DNA of 64,000 bases from contig CM060896.1 of the NCBI GenBank assembly GCA_030762935.1, forward strand, positions 8,508,501-8,572,500. Direction: 5' to 3'. The translations under genes were made by a program, and so were the position numbers. The stretch is from Hymenopus coronatus (lineage: Eukaryota; Arthropoda; Insecta; Mantodea; Hymenopodidae). The notes beneath the pieces are model-generated. The model was not told the origin of the DNA. It ran no database searches and was given only the letters and a program-made list of their open reading frames with translations. This document shows positions 23,045 through 36,225 of the stretch, piece after piece. How positions within the stretch are numbered: the stretch's first letter is position 1; the number at the start of each line of letters is the position of its first letter.

Positions 23045-23195
23045 TTTCCCTTCTACTTACAAGAAACCAAGTAATAAGGACAATTTCTGATATGTTTATC
23101 TTGATTAACATGAAGTAGATAAAAGAAGAAGATTTTAAACAATAACTTGTTACAGACATGTAGAGAAAGTCATGTGAATAGAACACACCAGATTT
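23045..23195 (+). mobile_element. HINE-like 3' fragment
   Basis: CTTCTACTTACAAGAAACCA to ATAGAACACACCAGA, abutting the previous copy in the same orientation. Confidence 0.65.
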
Positions 23196-23470
23196 TTCTC
23201 TTTGCTTCATGCTAATTGAGATAAACATTAGCAGCTCCTTCACATTGGCTCTTACTAAGTAAAAGAGAAATAAGGAAACATACTCAGCTAAAGTAACAAT
23301 AAAATGTTACTGCAACTGAAATTACCTTCTCTTTGCATGGTGAGGATGGGGAAAAAAAATATATATATGGTACTTTAAAAACCATTAAAGCCATTTTTGA
23401 GAAAATAAAAAATTGTTGAACATTTTTTAGTGTAAACGGTAGTTTGAGGTAGGGGGATTTCTTTGAAATG
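23196..23470 (-). mobile_element. HINE-like fragment
   Basis: Opposite-orientation internal piece beginning TGCTTCATGCTAATTGAGAT. Confidence 0.55.
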
Positions 23471-23648
23471 GAAACAATGAGGATAATATTATCAAGAACA
23501 TTGTCTTAAGTGTGTTGAAAGTTTATTTGGCAGCGAAACTAATGTCCTGGAAATGGAATGGGATTTTGTCATGGGAGAGATTGCTCCACTTCTGGAAACT
23601 CTGTAATAGTGAGTTAAATACTCTGTAATTCCTGCTTTTTTTTTTATT

Positions 23649-24503
23649 ACTTTCTCTACATGTACTATATACAAAGTATATAGAGAAGGTTTTGCACTCC
23701 ACCCAAAAATTTGGTACAAAAATTTCACTGGAAATATATGTTTTAGGGTCCCCTGCATCTAAAAAAAAAAAAGCATTTTCAGGAAAAGCTCCATGTGTGC
23801 GTGTGTCTGTGAACACAATAACTCAAAAACGAAAAGTCGGTAAAATACCAAACTTTGTATTTAAGTTTAGTATCTTCCAAGGGTGCAACACAAAGATTTT
23901 GAGAAATATCCCCCCACCCCAAACTACCCTTCACATGGAATTTTTTCGAAAATTTTGATTTTCTTAAAAATGGCTCTAATGATTTTGATTAAAATACCAT
24001 ACATTAAAGATATTTATCTGACAAATAAAATGTATATCTTGAATTTTCTGGGAATAGCCTCTGAAGACAACTTTATTCTGGATGAATTTTACAGAATTTT
24101 GCATAACTGCTAAACTGTAAGAGATGGCCAAAAATTACCACATAAAAAATGTACAACACGTTAAAACACACAATTTATGTAATATACATTTTTTTCGTGG
24201 AGTTGATTGTTTTTTTTTAAGATATTCCTTCTTTTTAGTTTCAGCTTTAAAAAACTTATACTTTTCTCATATGGGAATTTGTCAACTCCAAATAAAGAAA
24301 CTTCAGTCACATAGCAACCAGCTTTTGACTATCACTTTAACTTATGGTACTTCCTTATTTTGCTTCTGCTTACAAGGTAGCAAGTAATAAGACTATTTCT
24401 ACTAATTTTTCTCAATTAGCATGAAGTAAATATAAGTATAAGCTTTCTAACAATAATTTATTTCAGAGATGTAGAGAGAGTCATGTGAGTGGAACACATC
24501 AGA
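23649..24503 (+). mobile_element. HINE-like copy, full length
   Basis: ACTTTCTCTACATGTACTAT ... GAACACATCAGA, 855 bp. Confidence 0.85.
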
Positions 24504-24767
24504 TTTTTTTCATTGAAGTTATGTCACGTGTTCACTCTGTCTGCTACATAAGTCAAAATTATTATGGTAGGAATAAGGCAGGGTAAGGTTATAAAAAACA
24601 AAGATTAGCCTTGTTTGGTAGCCACCGAGGGAATTAGAATGGACAAGAATTACGTTGCATCAAACTGCAGAATTGTGAAAACAATTTAGAAGTAATAAAG
24701 AGATTTTTGTTACAGTACATAAAATCTTTGGAGTAAAGTGTATCATTTCAATGCAGTATGAATAATG

Positions 24768-25599
24768 TGTTATGTTCCATTCACATAACTTTGTTTAACT
24801 GTTACGCAAACAAATTTTTCTTACAAAAGATTATTCTTTTATCTACAAGATCTTAATTTGATAAACATTAGCAGAATTGATTGTTATACTTGTTTCCTAG
24901 TAAGTAGAGGGAAAATAAGGGAATACACTAGGCTAAAGCGAGTCAAGTCTTTTAAAAGCTGGTAGCTATGTTAAACGACTGAGGTTTGGATTGCTTTGCA
25001 TGGTCCCGTTTGAGAAAAGTTAGTTTAAAATTGAAACCGATAACAATGAGTATCTTGAAAACGATTAACTCTACAAGAAAAATGTGACATAATTATGTGT
25101 TGTAATAAAACACACATTTTTCTGTGTGATAAGTTTCTCTCCATCTTTTATGGCTTAACTGTTATGCAAAATTCTGCAAAACTCAACCAGAATAAGGAGG
25201 CCTTCATATGCTATTCTCAGAAAATTCAAAATAGGTGTTCATTTGTGATGTGAAAACTTTCATATACGGTATTTTACTCATAATCGTTAGTCAGTTTTGA
25301 GAAAATCAAAATTTTAAAAAAATGGGTAGTTAGTTGGGGATGGAGGGATTTTCCAGAAAATCTTTGTGTCGCATCCTTGGAAGATACTGAACTTATATAC
25401 CAAGTTTGGTATTTAACTGACTTTTCATCTTTGAGCTATTCTATCCACACACTCATGGACCTTTTTCTAATAATTATTTTCTCAGACTCGCAGGACCTCA
25501 AACATATATTTCTGGTAAAATCATGGTCTCAGATTTTTGGCTGGAATACAATACCGTCTCTATCCACTATCTACATTGTTCATGCAGGCTATAGAAAAT
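24768..25599 (-). mobile_element. HINE-like copy, full length, diverged
   Basis: 3' hairpin side at 24768 (GTTATGTTCCATTCACATAA), 5' end at ATAGAAAATAAAAA. Confidence 0.75.
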
Positions 25600-25714
25600 A
25601 AAAATTATGCATTTGTCAACACCATTCATAAATAATTAGTTAAAACTTGTATATTTACATGCCCAAGAATGAAACATGATAAGAATAACTTAATTAGCAG
25701 TGTTTTATAAAAAC

Positions 25715-26518
25715 TCTGAAGTGTTCCATTCACATGACTTTCTCTACATCTCTACAAAAAATATTATTAAAAAGCTTATGCTTCTATTTACTTCATGCTA
25801 ATCTAGAAAAAATTAGCAGAAATAGTCTTATTCCTTGTAAGTAGAAGCGAAATAAGGGAGAAGCATAGGTTAAAGTGATAGTCAAAAGCTGGTTGCTATG
25901 TGACTGAAGTTCCTTTCTTTGTATGCACAGGAGTTGACAAATTCCTGTATAAGTTTTTCAAAGCTGAAACCAAAAACACAAAATATCTCAAAAACGATCA
26001 ACTCCACGAAAAAAATGTATATTACATAAATTGTGTAAGTTTTTGTCAATCTCTTACAGTTTAGTAGTAATACAAAATTCTGCAAAATTCATTCAGAATA
26101 AAGTAGTCTTCAGAGGCTATTCCCAAAAAATTTAAGATATACATTTTATTAGTCATGTAAATATCTTTAATATACAATATTGTAATCAAAATTGTTAGCC
26201 ATTTTTAAGAAAATAAAAAAATTGGAAAAAAGTTCCATATAAAGGGTAATTGGGGGTGCGGGGATTTTCTTGAAAATCTTTGTCGCATCCTTGGGTGATA
26301 CCAAACCTAAATACCAGTTTGGTTTTTAACAGACTTTTCGTTTTTGTGCTATGCTACCCACAGACACGTATACACATGGACATTTTTCTAAAAATGCTTT
26401 TTTTTTGGATTCAGGGGGGCTCAAAACATGTATCTCCAGTAAAATCTCGGTATTGAATTTTTGGATGCATTACAATACCTTCTCTATACACTATGTACAT
26501 AGTACGTGTACAGAAAGT
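25715..26518 (-). mobile_element. HINE-like copy, full length
   Basis: TCTGAAGTGTTCCATTCACA to GTACATAGTACGTGTACAGA then AAGT. Confidence 0.85.
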
Positions 26519-26631
26519 AAAAATGTAAATTTACAAGTATGGAACAGAAGTGAAACAAGCTATACATATAATGGCTTCAGTGAAACTGCTGTTCACTCAC
26601 ATCATCTACTGTGAGCGACAAATATGCATAG

Positions 26632-26889
26632 CTTGTCTGGTTAGTGTGGTGGTATCATGTCCACCTCACATACAAAAGGTCGTGAGTTCGAATCTCGCTT
26701 GGGGTCAGTTACACAGATAAGGTTTTTTTTTCCGGAGTTTTCCCATATCCTGAGATGACGAATGTCGAGTAACTTTAAGCTCCATGGACCAAGATCATTT
26801 GAACATCATTTCAACAATTTCATTCATCGTCCGATATGAGCAACCAGGTTAAAGGACGTTAAACTACAAATAAAAAAAAAAAATGCGTA
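26632..26889 (+). mobile_element. SINE-2 copy, complete
   Basis: tRNA-like head with B box GAGTTCGAATCTC, body and A-rich tail. Duplication ATGCATAG at 26624-26631 and 26890-26897. Confidence 0.8.
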
Positions 26890-26897
26890 ATGCATAG

Positions 26898-27295
26898 TGT
26901 GTAAATGATGGGAGTTAGCGGAAACTGCTAACATACAATCTGCCATCTGGTGGCTGTAGTGTAAGGGAAAAGCTCATATTTTTTGAAAATTTATGATAAG
27001 TTTTACTTTGCCAGATAATAAAATGCTCAGGTTCTTCAGAGTCGATGGCACATGTTTCAACAATTGCAGCACAACCAGGTGCTATAATTTGGGTCGTCAG
27101 ATTGGGAAATTTGGTTCTTTTGCAAACCCATGCTCAGGGGTTCATGCATAACCTTGCTCCTCATATCTTAAACCAAATTTCATATTTGTTTGAAGATTGT
27201 CAAATTTTAAGACAGGCACATGCCTCCCAGTTGAAGACAATACCCCCTGGGTAGTGTAAACATTGTGCTCCTTTTTCTCACTGTTCATAATTTTT
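26898..27295. other. Unassigned stretch
   Basis: Contains a 69-codon plus-strand frame (27045-27254) with no recognisable motif; no splice context that convinces. Confidence 0.3.
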
Positions 27296-28137
27296 ACTTT
27301 CTCTACATCTACTATGTACTGGAGTATAGAGAAGGTATTGCAATACTCCCAAAAATTCAATACCAAGATTTCACCAGAAATACACGTTTTGGGTCCCCTG
27401 AATCCAAAAAAGCATTTTTGGAAAAAGTTCAGTGTGTGTATGTGTGCATGCGTGTGGACAGCATAGCTCAAAATTGACTGTTAAATATGAAACTTCGTAT
27501 CTTTCAAGGATGTAATACTAACATTTTCAAGAAAATCCCCCCACCTCCAACTACCCTTTATATGGAACTTTTTTCGAAAATTTTGATTTTCTCAAAAATG
27601 GCTCATAAACTTTTGATTAAAATGTAATATATTAAATATTTTTTACCTGACAAAATGTATATCTTGAATTTTCTGTGAATAGCCTCTGAAGATTACTTTA
27701 TTCTGGATGAATTTTACGGAATTTTGCATAACTGCTAAACCGTAAGAGATGGACAAGAAGTTACCACACACAAAATTTAGAGCACATTAAAACACACAAT
27801 TTATGATAAACACATTTTTTTCATGAAGTTGACCATTTTTGAGATATTCCTTGTTATCGGTTTCAGCTTTGAAAAACTTATACTTTTCTCATATAGGAAT
27901 TTATCAACTCCTGTGCATACAAACAAAGGAACTTCAGTCACTTAGTAACCAGCTTTTGACTATCACTTTAACCTATGGTACTCTCTTATTTCACTTCTAC
28001 TTACAAAGAAGCAGGTAATAAGACTATTTCCGCTAATTTTTTTTTTCAATTAGTATGAAGTGAATAGAAGCATAACCTTTTTAACAATAATTTGTTGCAG
28101 AGATGTAGAGAAAGTCATGTGAATGGAACACACAAGA
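27296..28137 (+). mobile_element. HINE-like copy, full length
   Basis: ACTTTCTCTACATCTACTAT ... GGAACACACAAGA. Confidence 0.85.
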
Positions 28138-28362
28138 TTTGTTACTCCTTCCATGCAAAGCAAAATCTGAAATACAATTGTTTCCCCTAGTGTCCAGCTT
28201 TTCACAAGATTGACTATTGCTTTAGCCCACTATAATACCTTTTACTTAGGAAGAACTAATGCAACCATTTCTGCTGTTTTTATCTTAATTACCACAATGT
28301 ACCAGTACTTAAAGCAATAATCTTTTGTAATAATAGTTTGTAGAAAATGGAACACATCAGCT
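28138..28362 (+). mobile_element. HINE-like 3' fragment
   Basis: Diverged second 3' end abutting the previous copy, ending AAAATGGAACACATCAGC. Confidence 0.55.
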
Positions 28363-28394
28363 GTTAGTCTAGTCAGCGTATATTTTTAATGTAC

Positions 28395-29375
28395 TGTGGG
28401 ACCCAAATACATCCACCGCAGCACAGTGGTTTTCCACTGCGCACACAGCTGCTGTACACAAGGTCATTGTTTTCTCTGCTCTGAAAGTGCAGTATTGAGC
28501 TGACGGTGATATCGTGTGGTTGAGTTATTACCAGTGTGCTTTATGTCACAAAGTGTATTATGGCTCAGCATTTACACATGATTTATTTATGATTCATATG
28601 TGTTAACACATTTTGTGAGTGGACTCTCAATAGTGTATACAATGGTAAAATTGACCCACATTTAATATTTTTCACGAACAAGGCTTGGTTCCACCTTCAT
28701 GGATATGTGTTCACAAAATAATGTTTTTGGAGCTCTGAGACACCTAATATTGTTCACGAAATACACCTTCAAGATGAAAAAGTTGGTGTATGGTGCGCCA
28801 TTAGCAGAGAAAGAGTTATAGGCCCAATTTTTTAGGAGTCAACAGTTGAAGCCTGTATATCTGTGGATACAATTTTGCCCCCTATTTTAGAGAATTGACA
28901 GACAGGGAGCATGATTTTACTGGTTTGAAACAAGACTGCAACAGTTCATACAGCCAAGCTTTAACAATTGAAAGTGTGTTTCAGGACAGAATTATTAGTT
29001 GAAATTTGTGGCCCCCCTCGGTCCCACGACCTAACCCCCTGCGATTTCTATCTCTGGGGTAACTTAAAGCATAAAGTGTACAAGACAAACCCACACACCC
29101 TGGGAGAATTAAAACAAAATATCTGCCAGGAAATTGCCAGCATTTTTCAATGTGAACTACAGCGAGTGATGGATAGTTTCCTAAAGAAGTTTCAAAAATG
29201 TGTGGCCAGTTTCAGCATCTCCTTTAATGACACTGGTAAGTAAAGCCTTTAAAAGTAGTTTTAAAAATGTTGTATGGTTTCATCTGTGCCTTTCTATGAT
29301 AGCGGCAGATAGCAATGAGCGCCGAGGATGTGCACACACACAGCTGGTTCAAATGTTTTTGGATCATCCAGTATA
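28395..29375 (+). pseudogene. Tc3/IS630-type transposase relic
   Basis: Pieces in frames: TNKAWFHLHGYVFTK, then PNIVHEIHLQDEKVGVWCAI, and the best preserved C-terminal segment 28968-29243 with GPPRSHDLTPCDFYLWGNLK (third acidic residue region) and NPHTLGELKQNICQEIASI. Outer limits TACTGTGGGACCCAAA and GATCATCCAGTATAATA look like decayed inverted repeats. Stops make it inactive. Confidence 0.65.
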
Positions 29376-29734
29376 ATACCAGGTGACCACAAATTCTTTA
29401 AAGCTAATAGAAAGAATTACCAAATATACAATTGTAAAATTTGATTAATCGATTAACTGATCAGAACTTTCCATCAAGTGACATCTTTAATTTATAGTAA
29501 TCATTATTAAAATTACATAATTAAAGGTAAATTAAAAAACAAGAATAAAACCTTCAACCCTTTCATAGACATGGACATCATATGACGTTAATTTTAAAAT
29601 GTAGGAGAACCGATATGGACATCCTATTACGTCCTGTGCATGCATGCATTTAATGCTTATTTAACCCTAATAATTTTAATTTTTATCTTTTATATTAAAT
29701 TTAAATAAATTCTAGAATAAATAAAGTCTTACCT
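29376..29734. other. piggyBac 3' flank with subterminal direct repeats
   Basis: GGACATCATATGACGTTA and GGACATCCTATTACGTCC near 29572-29629 are direct repeats beside CCCTTTCATAGAC, which may be the piggyBac terminal repeat; the opposite terminus was not found. Confidence 0.35.
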
Positions 29735-32336
29735 TTAAGGGTTCCTTTTTGAATGGTACATCTCAAAACATGGATACACACATAAGGGTACATCTCTACA
29801 TTCATGGCATATCATGTTAGTCTTTTTTACAAACTCCTTTTTACTTTCTCTAGCCCCATATGTACAATGTGCATAGGGATAGAGAAGTATTGCATTCCAC
29901 CCAAAAATTCAATGTCGAGATTTCATAGGAAAAACACGTTTTAGGACCCCCTGAATCAAAAAAAACATTTCCAGAAAAAGGTCTGTGTGTGTCCGTCCGT
30001 GAACACGATAACTGAAAAACGAAAAGTAGCTAAAACACCAAACTTGGTATTTAAGTTCAGTATCTTCCAGGGATGCAAAACGAAGATTTTGAGAAAAATC
30101 CCCCCACCCCAAACCACCCTTTATATGGAACTTTTTTCGAAAATGTTGATTTTTTTAAAAATGGCTAAAACGATTTTGATTAAAATATTGTATATTAAAG
30201 ATATTTACTCGATAAATAAAATGTATATGTTGAATTTTCTGAGAATAGCTTCTAAAGACCTGTTTATTCTGGATGAATTTTGCTTAATTTGGCATAACTA
30301 ATAAACCGTAAGAGATATACAAAAACTTACTATACAAAAAATGTAGGCCTTGTTAAAATACACAATTTACGTCATATACATTTTTTTTTTTGTGGAGCTT
30401 ACCGTTTTCAAGGTATTCATTGTTATTAGTTTCAGTTGTGAAGTAATTATATTTTGCTCAGATGGCAGTGTCCGTTTTTCTTTTGTTCTACTACTGGCCA
30501 AGAAAAAAAGTGATTTGTAATGACAATCGCATAACGACAGCTTTTAAAACATTTGACTATTGATTTAGCCTAGTGTATTCCCATATTTTCTTCCTACTTA
30601 TAAGGAACTAAGTAATAAGAACATTGTTCTGAATACCTTGATTAACAAGGTGCAGAAAGAATAATAATCTTATATAAGAAGTTTGTAGAACGGCTAAAGA
30701 AAGTCATGTGAGTGTAACACATCAGATTTTTTTATGGCACACCACACATCTTCAAAATGGACGCGAATTTTTTGCTGTTGGTGGTATCCCTTTTGGAAAG
30801 TGTTTTCCTTCAAGTCGGAAGGGTGCAGGGGTTGTAGATTTCTTACCCCCTGTATGAAGAGGCCTCTGAATGCTATAGTGCTCAATTAGGTTACGAGCTA
30901 CTGATATGCGGAAGTCCAGGTAGGTCATCATCTTGCGTGGGTTTTGAGTTCTCCAAATTACTAAACAATTGTATATGGTGATATCCAGCTGGTGCAAAAA
31001 TATGTTTTTATACCATTTAACTGTTCTTCGTAAAGAAGATTATGATTGCAATACCTGATCTACTAGATCTATACCACCCATATGCATATTGTATTCTTGG
31101 GTAACATCAGGCTTGAAAATTGACATTTTGGTGTGGGCATCTAGTTTTCCAGGGTCAATCATCAAAATCTTAGGGCTGCAATTGGACAATGCTGTAACCA
31201 CCCTCCTATCTTGCCAAGTAATGTAGGTCAAGGGTGGGAGCTGACGCACTTGCATTTCTCCTCTCCTTAGAGTCTTTGTATTCACATTCTTCAGCAAACA
31301 AATACAATTTGAATGAACTGTTCCAATTGCATTTGTTTTCCTTTTGTATAAGGCCATGTATAATTTAGGGGAGCTGTAGCAATTATCTAAATATACAGTC
31401 CTACCCTGGTCAAGTATAGGTTCCATCAGGTGCATTACTATGGTGCCAGATAACTCTACAGTATTAGCAGTTCCTTGACCAGTGTAAATGCAGCTATTAT
31501 AAAGATATACCGGTTTACTTTCACAAAGATCAAAACTCTTTATGCCAAATCTGGTCCTCTTTGCTTTGATGTATTGCTGCCAGCCTAAGCGGCCCTTCCA
31601 AAGTATCAAGCTTTCATCTACAGTAACCTTATCACCAGGCACATAATTTTCTTTGAATTTTGAAATAATATATTCCAAAACTGACCTAATTTTGTGTAGT
31701 TTATGGTTTACATTTTCTGTGCTGGTGAAATAAAGGAACTGCAAAAGGAAGTAAACCTGTTATTTGACATACATTTCCCAAAAAATGGAGTAGCTAGCAT
31801 GTCATCTGTAGACCAGTACATGTCTAAAGTTGGTTTACGAATAACACCCATGAGCGTAATTAGACCAATTAGCCTGTAAATCTCATTCAGTGTTACTTCT
31901 GTCCACTTCTGAATTCTACTCTTAGGCCCTAAATTGCCTTTAGAATTCAGGTCTTCCTTCACCTTACTCGCATATGCATTTGTTTCTGTAACAATGAGAG
32001 TCACTAAGTCAGCAGTTAAAAAATGTCAATTGGTTGGCTGTCAGAAGTCAGCTGAGCTTGGGGTTGTACACCAGAGGCTGTGCTCATGAAGATATGTCTA
32101 GCTGTTTTGGAGTCCTTTTGACTACCCCACAATATTGCTTCTTCAAGAACACCTGAAGGAAGAGAGTAACTTTCTTCCTCACTGCTACCTATTTCCTCGA
32201 TGCCCCCCTCAAAATCCGAAAACTCGCCGTCAATATTAAAGTCACTGTCATATAGCAAAAAGTCCTCCACATTATCTGAAGCCTGTACACTGCCTACATG
32301 AGCCAATTTGTTAGCTACACTGCTAGTGGAAGCCAT
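29735..32336 (-). pseudogene. piggyBac transposase (PGBD4-like), nearly complete but broken
   Basis: Without the 884-bp HINE insert the reading is about 570 residues, normal for the family. N-terminus MASTSSVANKLAHVGSVQAS and an acidic region; then TLNEIYRLIGLITLMGVIRK; DDE-type core with catalytic Asp in VTVDESLILWKGRLGWQQYI, second in VYLDNCYSSPKLYMALYKRK, third in MGGIDLVDQ; then RRTVKWYKNIFLHQLDITIY. The C-terminal Cys-rich domain is split: RCVVCHKK lies at 30727-30750, MICHECRDVPLCVYPCFEMY and SKRNP plus stop at 29735-29830. Lesions seen: frameshifts near 32020, 31740 and beside the insertion, TAA at 31040, TGA at about 30752. Cut-and-paste transposase targeting TTAA; this copy cannot be active. 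Confidence 0.88.
29843..30726 (+). mobile_element. HINE-like copy, subfamily B, inside piggyBac
   Basis: ACTTTCTCTAGCCCC start, GTAACACATCAGA end. The target was a T-run within the zinc-finger coding part of the piggyBac gene. Confidence 0.88.
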
Positions 32337-32689
32337 GGTTAGAACTGAGATACAACATTTTCAAATGTGCTTTTCTGATAGCTAAAACAAACAACTGTGA
32401 ACCCCGTAGCTACATGGCTCTACCATAAATCCGCGCTGTGTACTTATTCTAAGGCGTAAATAGAAATGCTGACAGAGAGGTTTGATTTCTTTGCAGCTTG
32501 GGTGTTCCTCACAAACACACATACATAATTGTGTCGTAGCAATAAACAGAATGATAAAACTTTGAAGCCGAGAACATTGTGCTCAGCTAGCTCTACGTAT
32601 ATACATTTGTACGTGCATAGCACAAGCCTGACTCACAAATTAGGTGCATTCGACGTACAGAATGACTTTTACTACAGAGAAAAAATAGT
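32337..32689. other. piggyBac 5' flank, unassigned
   Basis: Probably the 5' untranslated part of the piggyBac element; no terminal repeat recognised. Confidence 0.35.
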
Positions 32690-32820
32690 GATATTTAAAC
32701 TTTTATTAAAATTCAAAGGCTTTCATGGCCGGTGTTAGAATCACTTATAGAAAACAAAACCGGGCTTGTAGGCCGTGGTCCACTGGACTTCTCCCCTTGT
32801 TACCCATCTTTAAACTTTTG
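32690..32820 (+). repeat. Partial copy of the fold-back element family at 44400
   Basis: TTTTATTAAAATTCAAAGGC, TTTCATGGCCGG and then CCGTGGTCCACTGGACTTCT, CCCCTTGTTACCC match the arms and end of the 44400-44590 element. Confidence 0.55.
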
Positions 32821-33090
32821 TTAATATAGTCTCTCTTTTGTTTGTACAATAGATGTATAGTGCCTTTAATGAGCTTTAAGCCAGTTTTTGTTTCATTAAA
32901 ATATCTTAATAAATGCCAAAGATACGAATGTTTATGTACAAAGCATATTTACCTACATTTAACAATTTAAATGCCTTGAATTGTTTATTGGGTATCCATT
33001 ACCGGCTGTGCAGCGTTTAAATGGCCATTGCTCAAGCGGTTAAGAATAAGTTGTGTTTTTATTTAACCGTAACCAAATGATACAAAAATA

Positions 33091-34234
33091 TCTGATATGT
33101 TCCATTCACATAACTTTCTCTACAGCTCTCTGTTGCCCTTTGTGGTGTAATGGTTACCATGCTAACTTCATATACCTAAAGTCGCGGGTTCAAACCTGGC
33201 GGAAGACAATGGATTTTTTCGGGCGTAAAAATCCTTAGCATGGCTTCCTTTGGAAGGGGAAGTAAAGCTGTGGGTCCCGTGTCATAGATTTCCAGCACAT
33301 AAAAGAATCTCAAGCCTAATAGAGAGGCCTCTAAGCAAAATTAAGTGGTCTTTCATGCCCAGTATAGAATGGGATCTGAGAACCACAGCAGTTAAAGAGC
33401 GTATATAAATAAAACACCATTTAATATATAACTTCTCTACAGCTCTGTAACAAATTATTGTTAAAAAGCTTATTCTTCTATTTACTTCATGCTAATCAAG
33501 AACAAATTAGCAGAAATAGTATTATTACTGGCTTCCTTGTAAGTAGAAGCAAAATAAGGGAGTACCATAGGTTAAAGTGATAGTCAAAAGCTGGTTGCTA
33601 TGTGACTGAAGTGCCTTTGTTTGTATAGACAGGAGTTTGCAAATTCCTGTATGAAAAAAGTGTAGTTTTTCAAAGCTGAAACCGAAAACAAGGAATATCT
33701 CAAAAATGATTAACTCCACAAAACAAATGTATATAACATAAATTGTGTGTTTTAACATGCTCTAAATTTTTTGTGTGGTAACTTTTTGTCCATCTCTTAC
33801 GGTTTACCAGTTATGCAAAGTTCTGTAAAATTCATCCAGAATAAAGTAGTCTTCAGAGGCTATTCCCAGAAAATTCAAGATATAAATATTATTTGTCAGG
33901 TAAATACCCTTAATATATGATATTTTAATCAAAATCGTTAAAGCCATTTTTTTAGAAAATCAAAATTTTCGACAAAAGTTCCATATAAAGGGTAGTTTGG
34001 GGTGGGGGGGATTTTCTTGAAAATCTTAGTGTCGCATCCTTAGATGATACCAAACTTGAATGCCAGTCTTAACAGTCTTTTGTTTTTGAACTATGCTGCC
34101 CACAGACACACATACACGCAGACATTTTTCTAGAAATGCTTCTTTAGCATTCAGGGAATCTCAAAACATATACTTCCAGTGAAATCTCGGTATTGAATTT
34201 TTGGGTGCATTGCAATAGTTCGTGTAGAGACAGT
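33091..34234 (-). mobile_element. HINE-like copy carrying SINE-1
   Basis: TCTGATATGTTCCATTCACA at 33091, 5' end CGTGTAGAGACAGT at 34234. SINE-1 sits within the first 40 bases. Confidence 0.85.
33130..33429 (+). mobile_element. SINE-1 copy 7
   Basis: Flanked by AACTTTCTCTACAGCTCT (33112-33129) and AACTTCTCTACAGCTCT (33430-33446), a ~17-bp duplication with one base lost. Confidence 0.88.
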
Positions 34235-34370
34235 AAAAGAAGGTAAACAATATAAATTGCAATAAGAATCTCTTTGATATCAACAAGCCTTACTTGCTTA
34301 TTCCATGAAAACGTATATGCAGCATGCATTTTCTAGTTTCTTCAAAAACTAACTGGGAACTTACTATTAA

Positions 34371-34960
34371 CACTTTGAAGCCCAGGTGTTTCAATCGATG
34401 AAGGGCCAAGAAACCCAAGGGTTTTTATGCCTACTTTGAGTTATTATTTACAGTACATCAATCAAATCTGCCAAAAAGTATTGGAACAATCTAAAAGGAT
34501 TTCTTAGCAAGTAAGACAATAGTCATAGCTTCCGTATTAATGTTTTATTTTAAATTTACAACAAGTATCAAATATGAGTTTGAAAAAAAAACTGCGTCAA
34601 GCTGCTTACACCACATTTATTCAAAGTTCGAAAAACTCCCCCTCGGAATCAGAATTTTCCACAGCTTCATTTGTATCCTGAATTTCAGCTTTAGTTCTAG
34701 AAATTGAGGAAAATGCAGCATTTTAACATTTAAGATTTAAGAGCACAAACGTAACAAACCTTCAAAGAAAATGGCGGGACTCCTAAAATTCCTAATAGTT
34801 GACTAAAACAAGGACAGATGGCAGTACAAATCTGACAACTAAACGATAACTGATGTGTGTTCTTTGCCACATTGCCCAAGGCCGAGTTAAGGTCGTGGAA
34901 TTGCATTAAAAGTGTTAGAAATACCTGCCCGAGCTATACTCGGGCTTGTGCTCCAATGTG
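34371..34960. mobile_element. TTAA-flanked MITE (piggyBac-like), copy 1
   Basis: 590 bp between TTAA at 34367-34370 and 34961-34964. Ends CACTTTGAAG and CTCCAATGTG are imperfect inverted repeats. A perfect hairpin GCCCGAG-CTATA-CTCGGGC lies 14 bp from the right end. Confidence 0.75.
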
Positions 34961-34964
34961 TTAA

Positions 34965-36106
34965 CTGTATCCAGCAACATTTTGATACACAGGATGGTAG
35001 GAGAGGATATTCAAAAACCGCTGATCTTTTTAATCCTTCATAAAATGAGCATCAGAAATATTTTAAACCTTCATGCTTTCTCTTTAAGCTTAATTTTTTT
35101 ATTAGTATTATTTCATATGGTATCCTTTCCACTTTTGTACATGAATAACACTATTCAATGCTACTCAGATGTAATCAAACAACAAGTTTATAAATAGTCA
35201 TGTCTTTCCAAAATAAGCACAAAAGTTTTATTAGAAGATGAAACTCTATGTAATCCACCTGCACAATAAATTTCTATTTATGAGTTTCTAATCCAATAAT
35301 TGAGTTGCAAAACATGATAGAGTGTACTTACAGCATAGGTAATCAACAATACCACATGTTTTATCATTCAGTGCCAATGTGACCATGAATTTAATTGTAT
35401 AGCCCATGTTAAAACAAATTATGCCTGAAAAAGCGTACAAATAACATGAAAGTAATTTTACTACATTTGTTTGCACTCTAGCTTTCCTTTAAGCAGTTGA
35501 ATTTGTTGCACTGTTCTTTTAAACATATTTTAAGGTACTATGTATGTGTGTAAATGAACAATAAAAAACAAAAATCTTAAAGCTATGATATTGTTTAATA
35601 GTAGAACAGAAAAAATATCAGGACAGGCATTAGGACTAATCTAGAACTTAAAACTATTGTATGAAAGTATCAAACATACGCACATTTACACCTGCCATTC
35701 ACTCAATGCACACATACCAAGTGAGGACTTCACAGATTCCTGATTTCAAATCTCTAGTGTTTAAGAAATAAGACTTCCTTTTTTTATTTTCTTTTCTCTG
35801 AAAGCTTACTTTTCTGATTTCATTTTATTTTCAAAATAGCTTTTGAAAGGCAAGATTAGTCCTCCTTGGGTTTAACAACACTAGTTAGGAATTTGATATC
35901 ATTGCAGTGTTTGATCAAGACATCATCACCTTAAAGCACTGCTTTCTAATTGCATGTGAAAAGAAATGTTTTTATGTCAATTGCTAAAAAGAGCCACTGA
36001 AGCCCTGCAACCAATGAGGCACAAGAAATTAAGCATTCACAACCAACCACAAGCATACAAACATACACACACAAATTTGAGTTGCTGTTTCAACGCCAAG
36101 GGTCAT
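34965..36106 (-). other. Probable DIPP 3'UTR and flank
   Basis: About 1.1 kb of AT-rich sequence without recognisable transposon between the DIPP stop and a MITE. Several minus-strand AATAAA signals occur (for example 35783-35788 and around 35096 and 35231), so the polyadenylation site cannot be fixed by eye. Confidence 0.45.
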
Positions 36107-36225
36107 TCAGGTGACTTTGTCATTATGGCAGGTGAGCAGCGACTGCAGATAAGCCAACTGGACTGGTTTGTGAAGACTCAGTTGCTCCAAAGCATCTTCT
36201 ACAGAGAACCACTTGCGCTTACGAC
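36107..36225 (-). CDS. NUDT3: DIPP last coding exon and stop
   Basis: 119 nt from acceptor TTGTGTTGCAG (ends 36226) to the TGA at 36109-36107. It completes a Gly codon and encodes RKRKWFSVEDALEQLSLHKP and VQLAYLQSLLTCHNDKVT. The first TTAA-flanked MITE boundary lies only 45 bp upstream of the acceptor. Confidence 0.91.

Noticed and set aside
30752..30997. Separate 81-codon gene next to piggyBac
   Set aside because: In frame with the piggyBac coding sequence across a single TAA; it is part of the same transposase.
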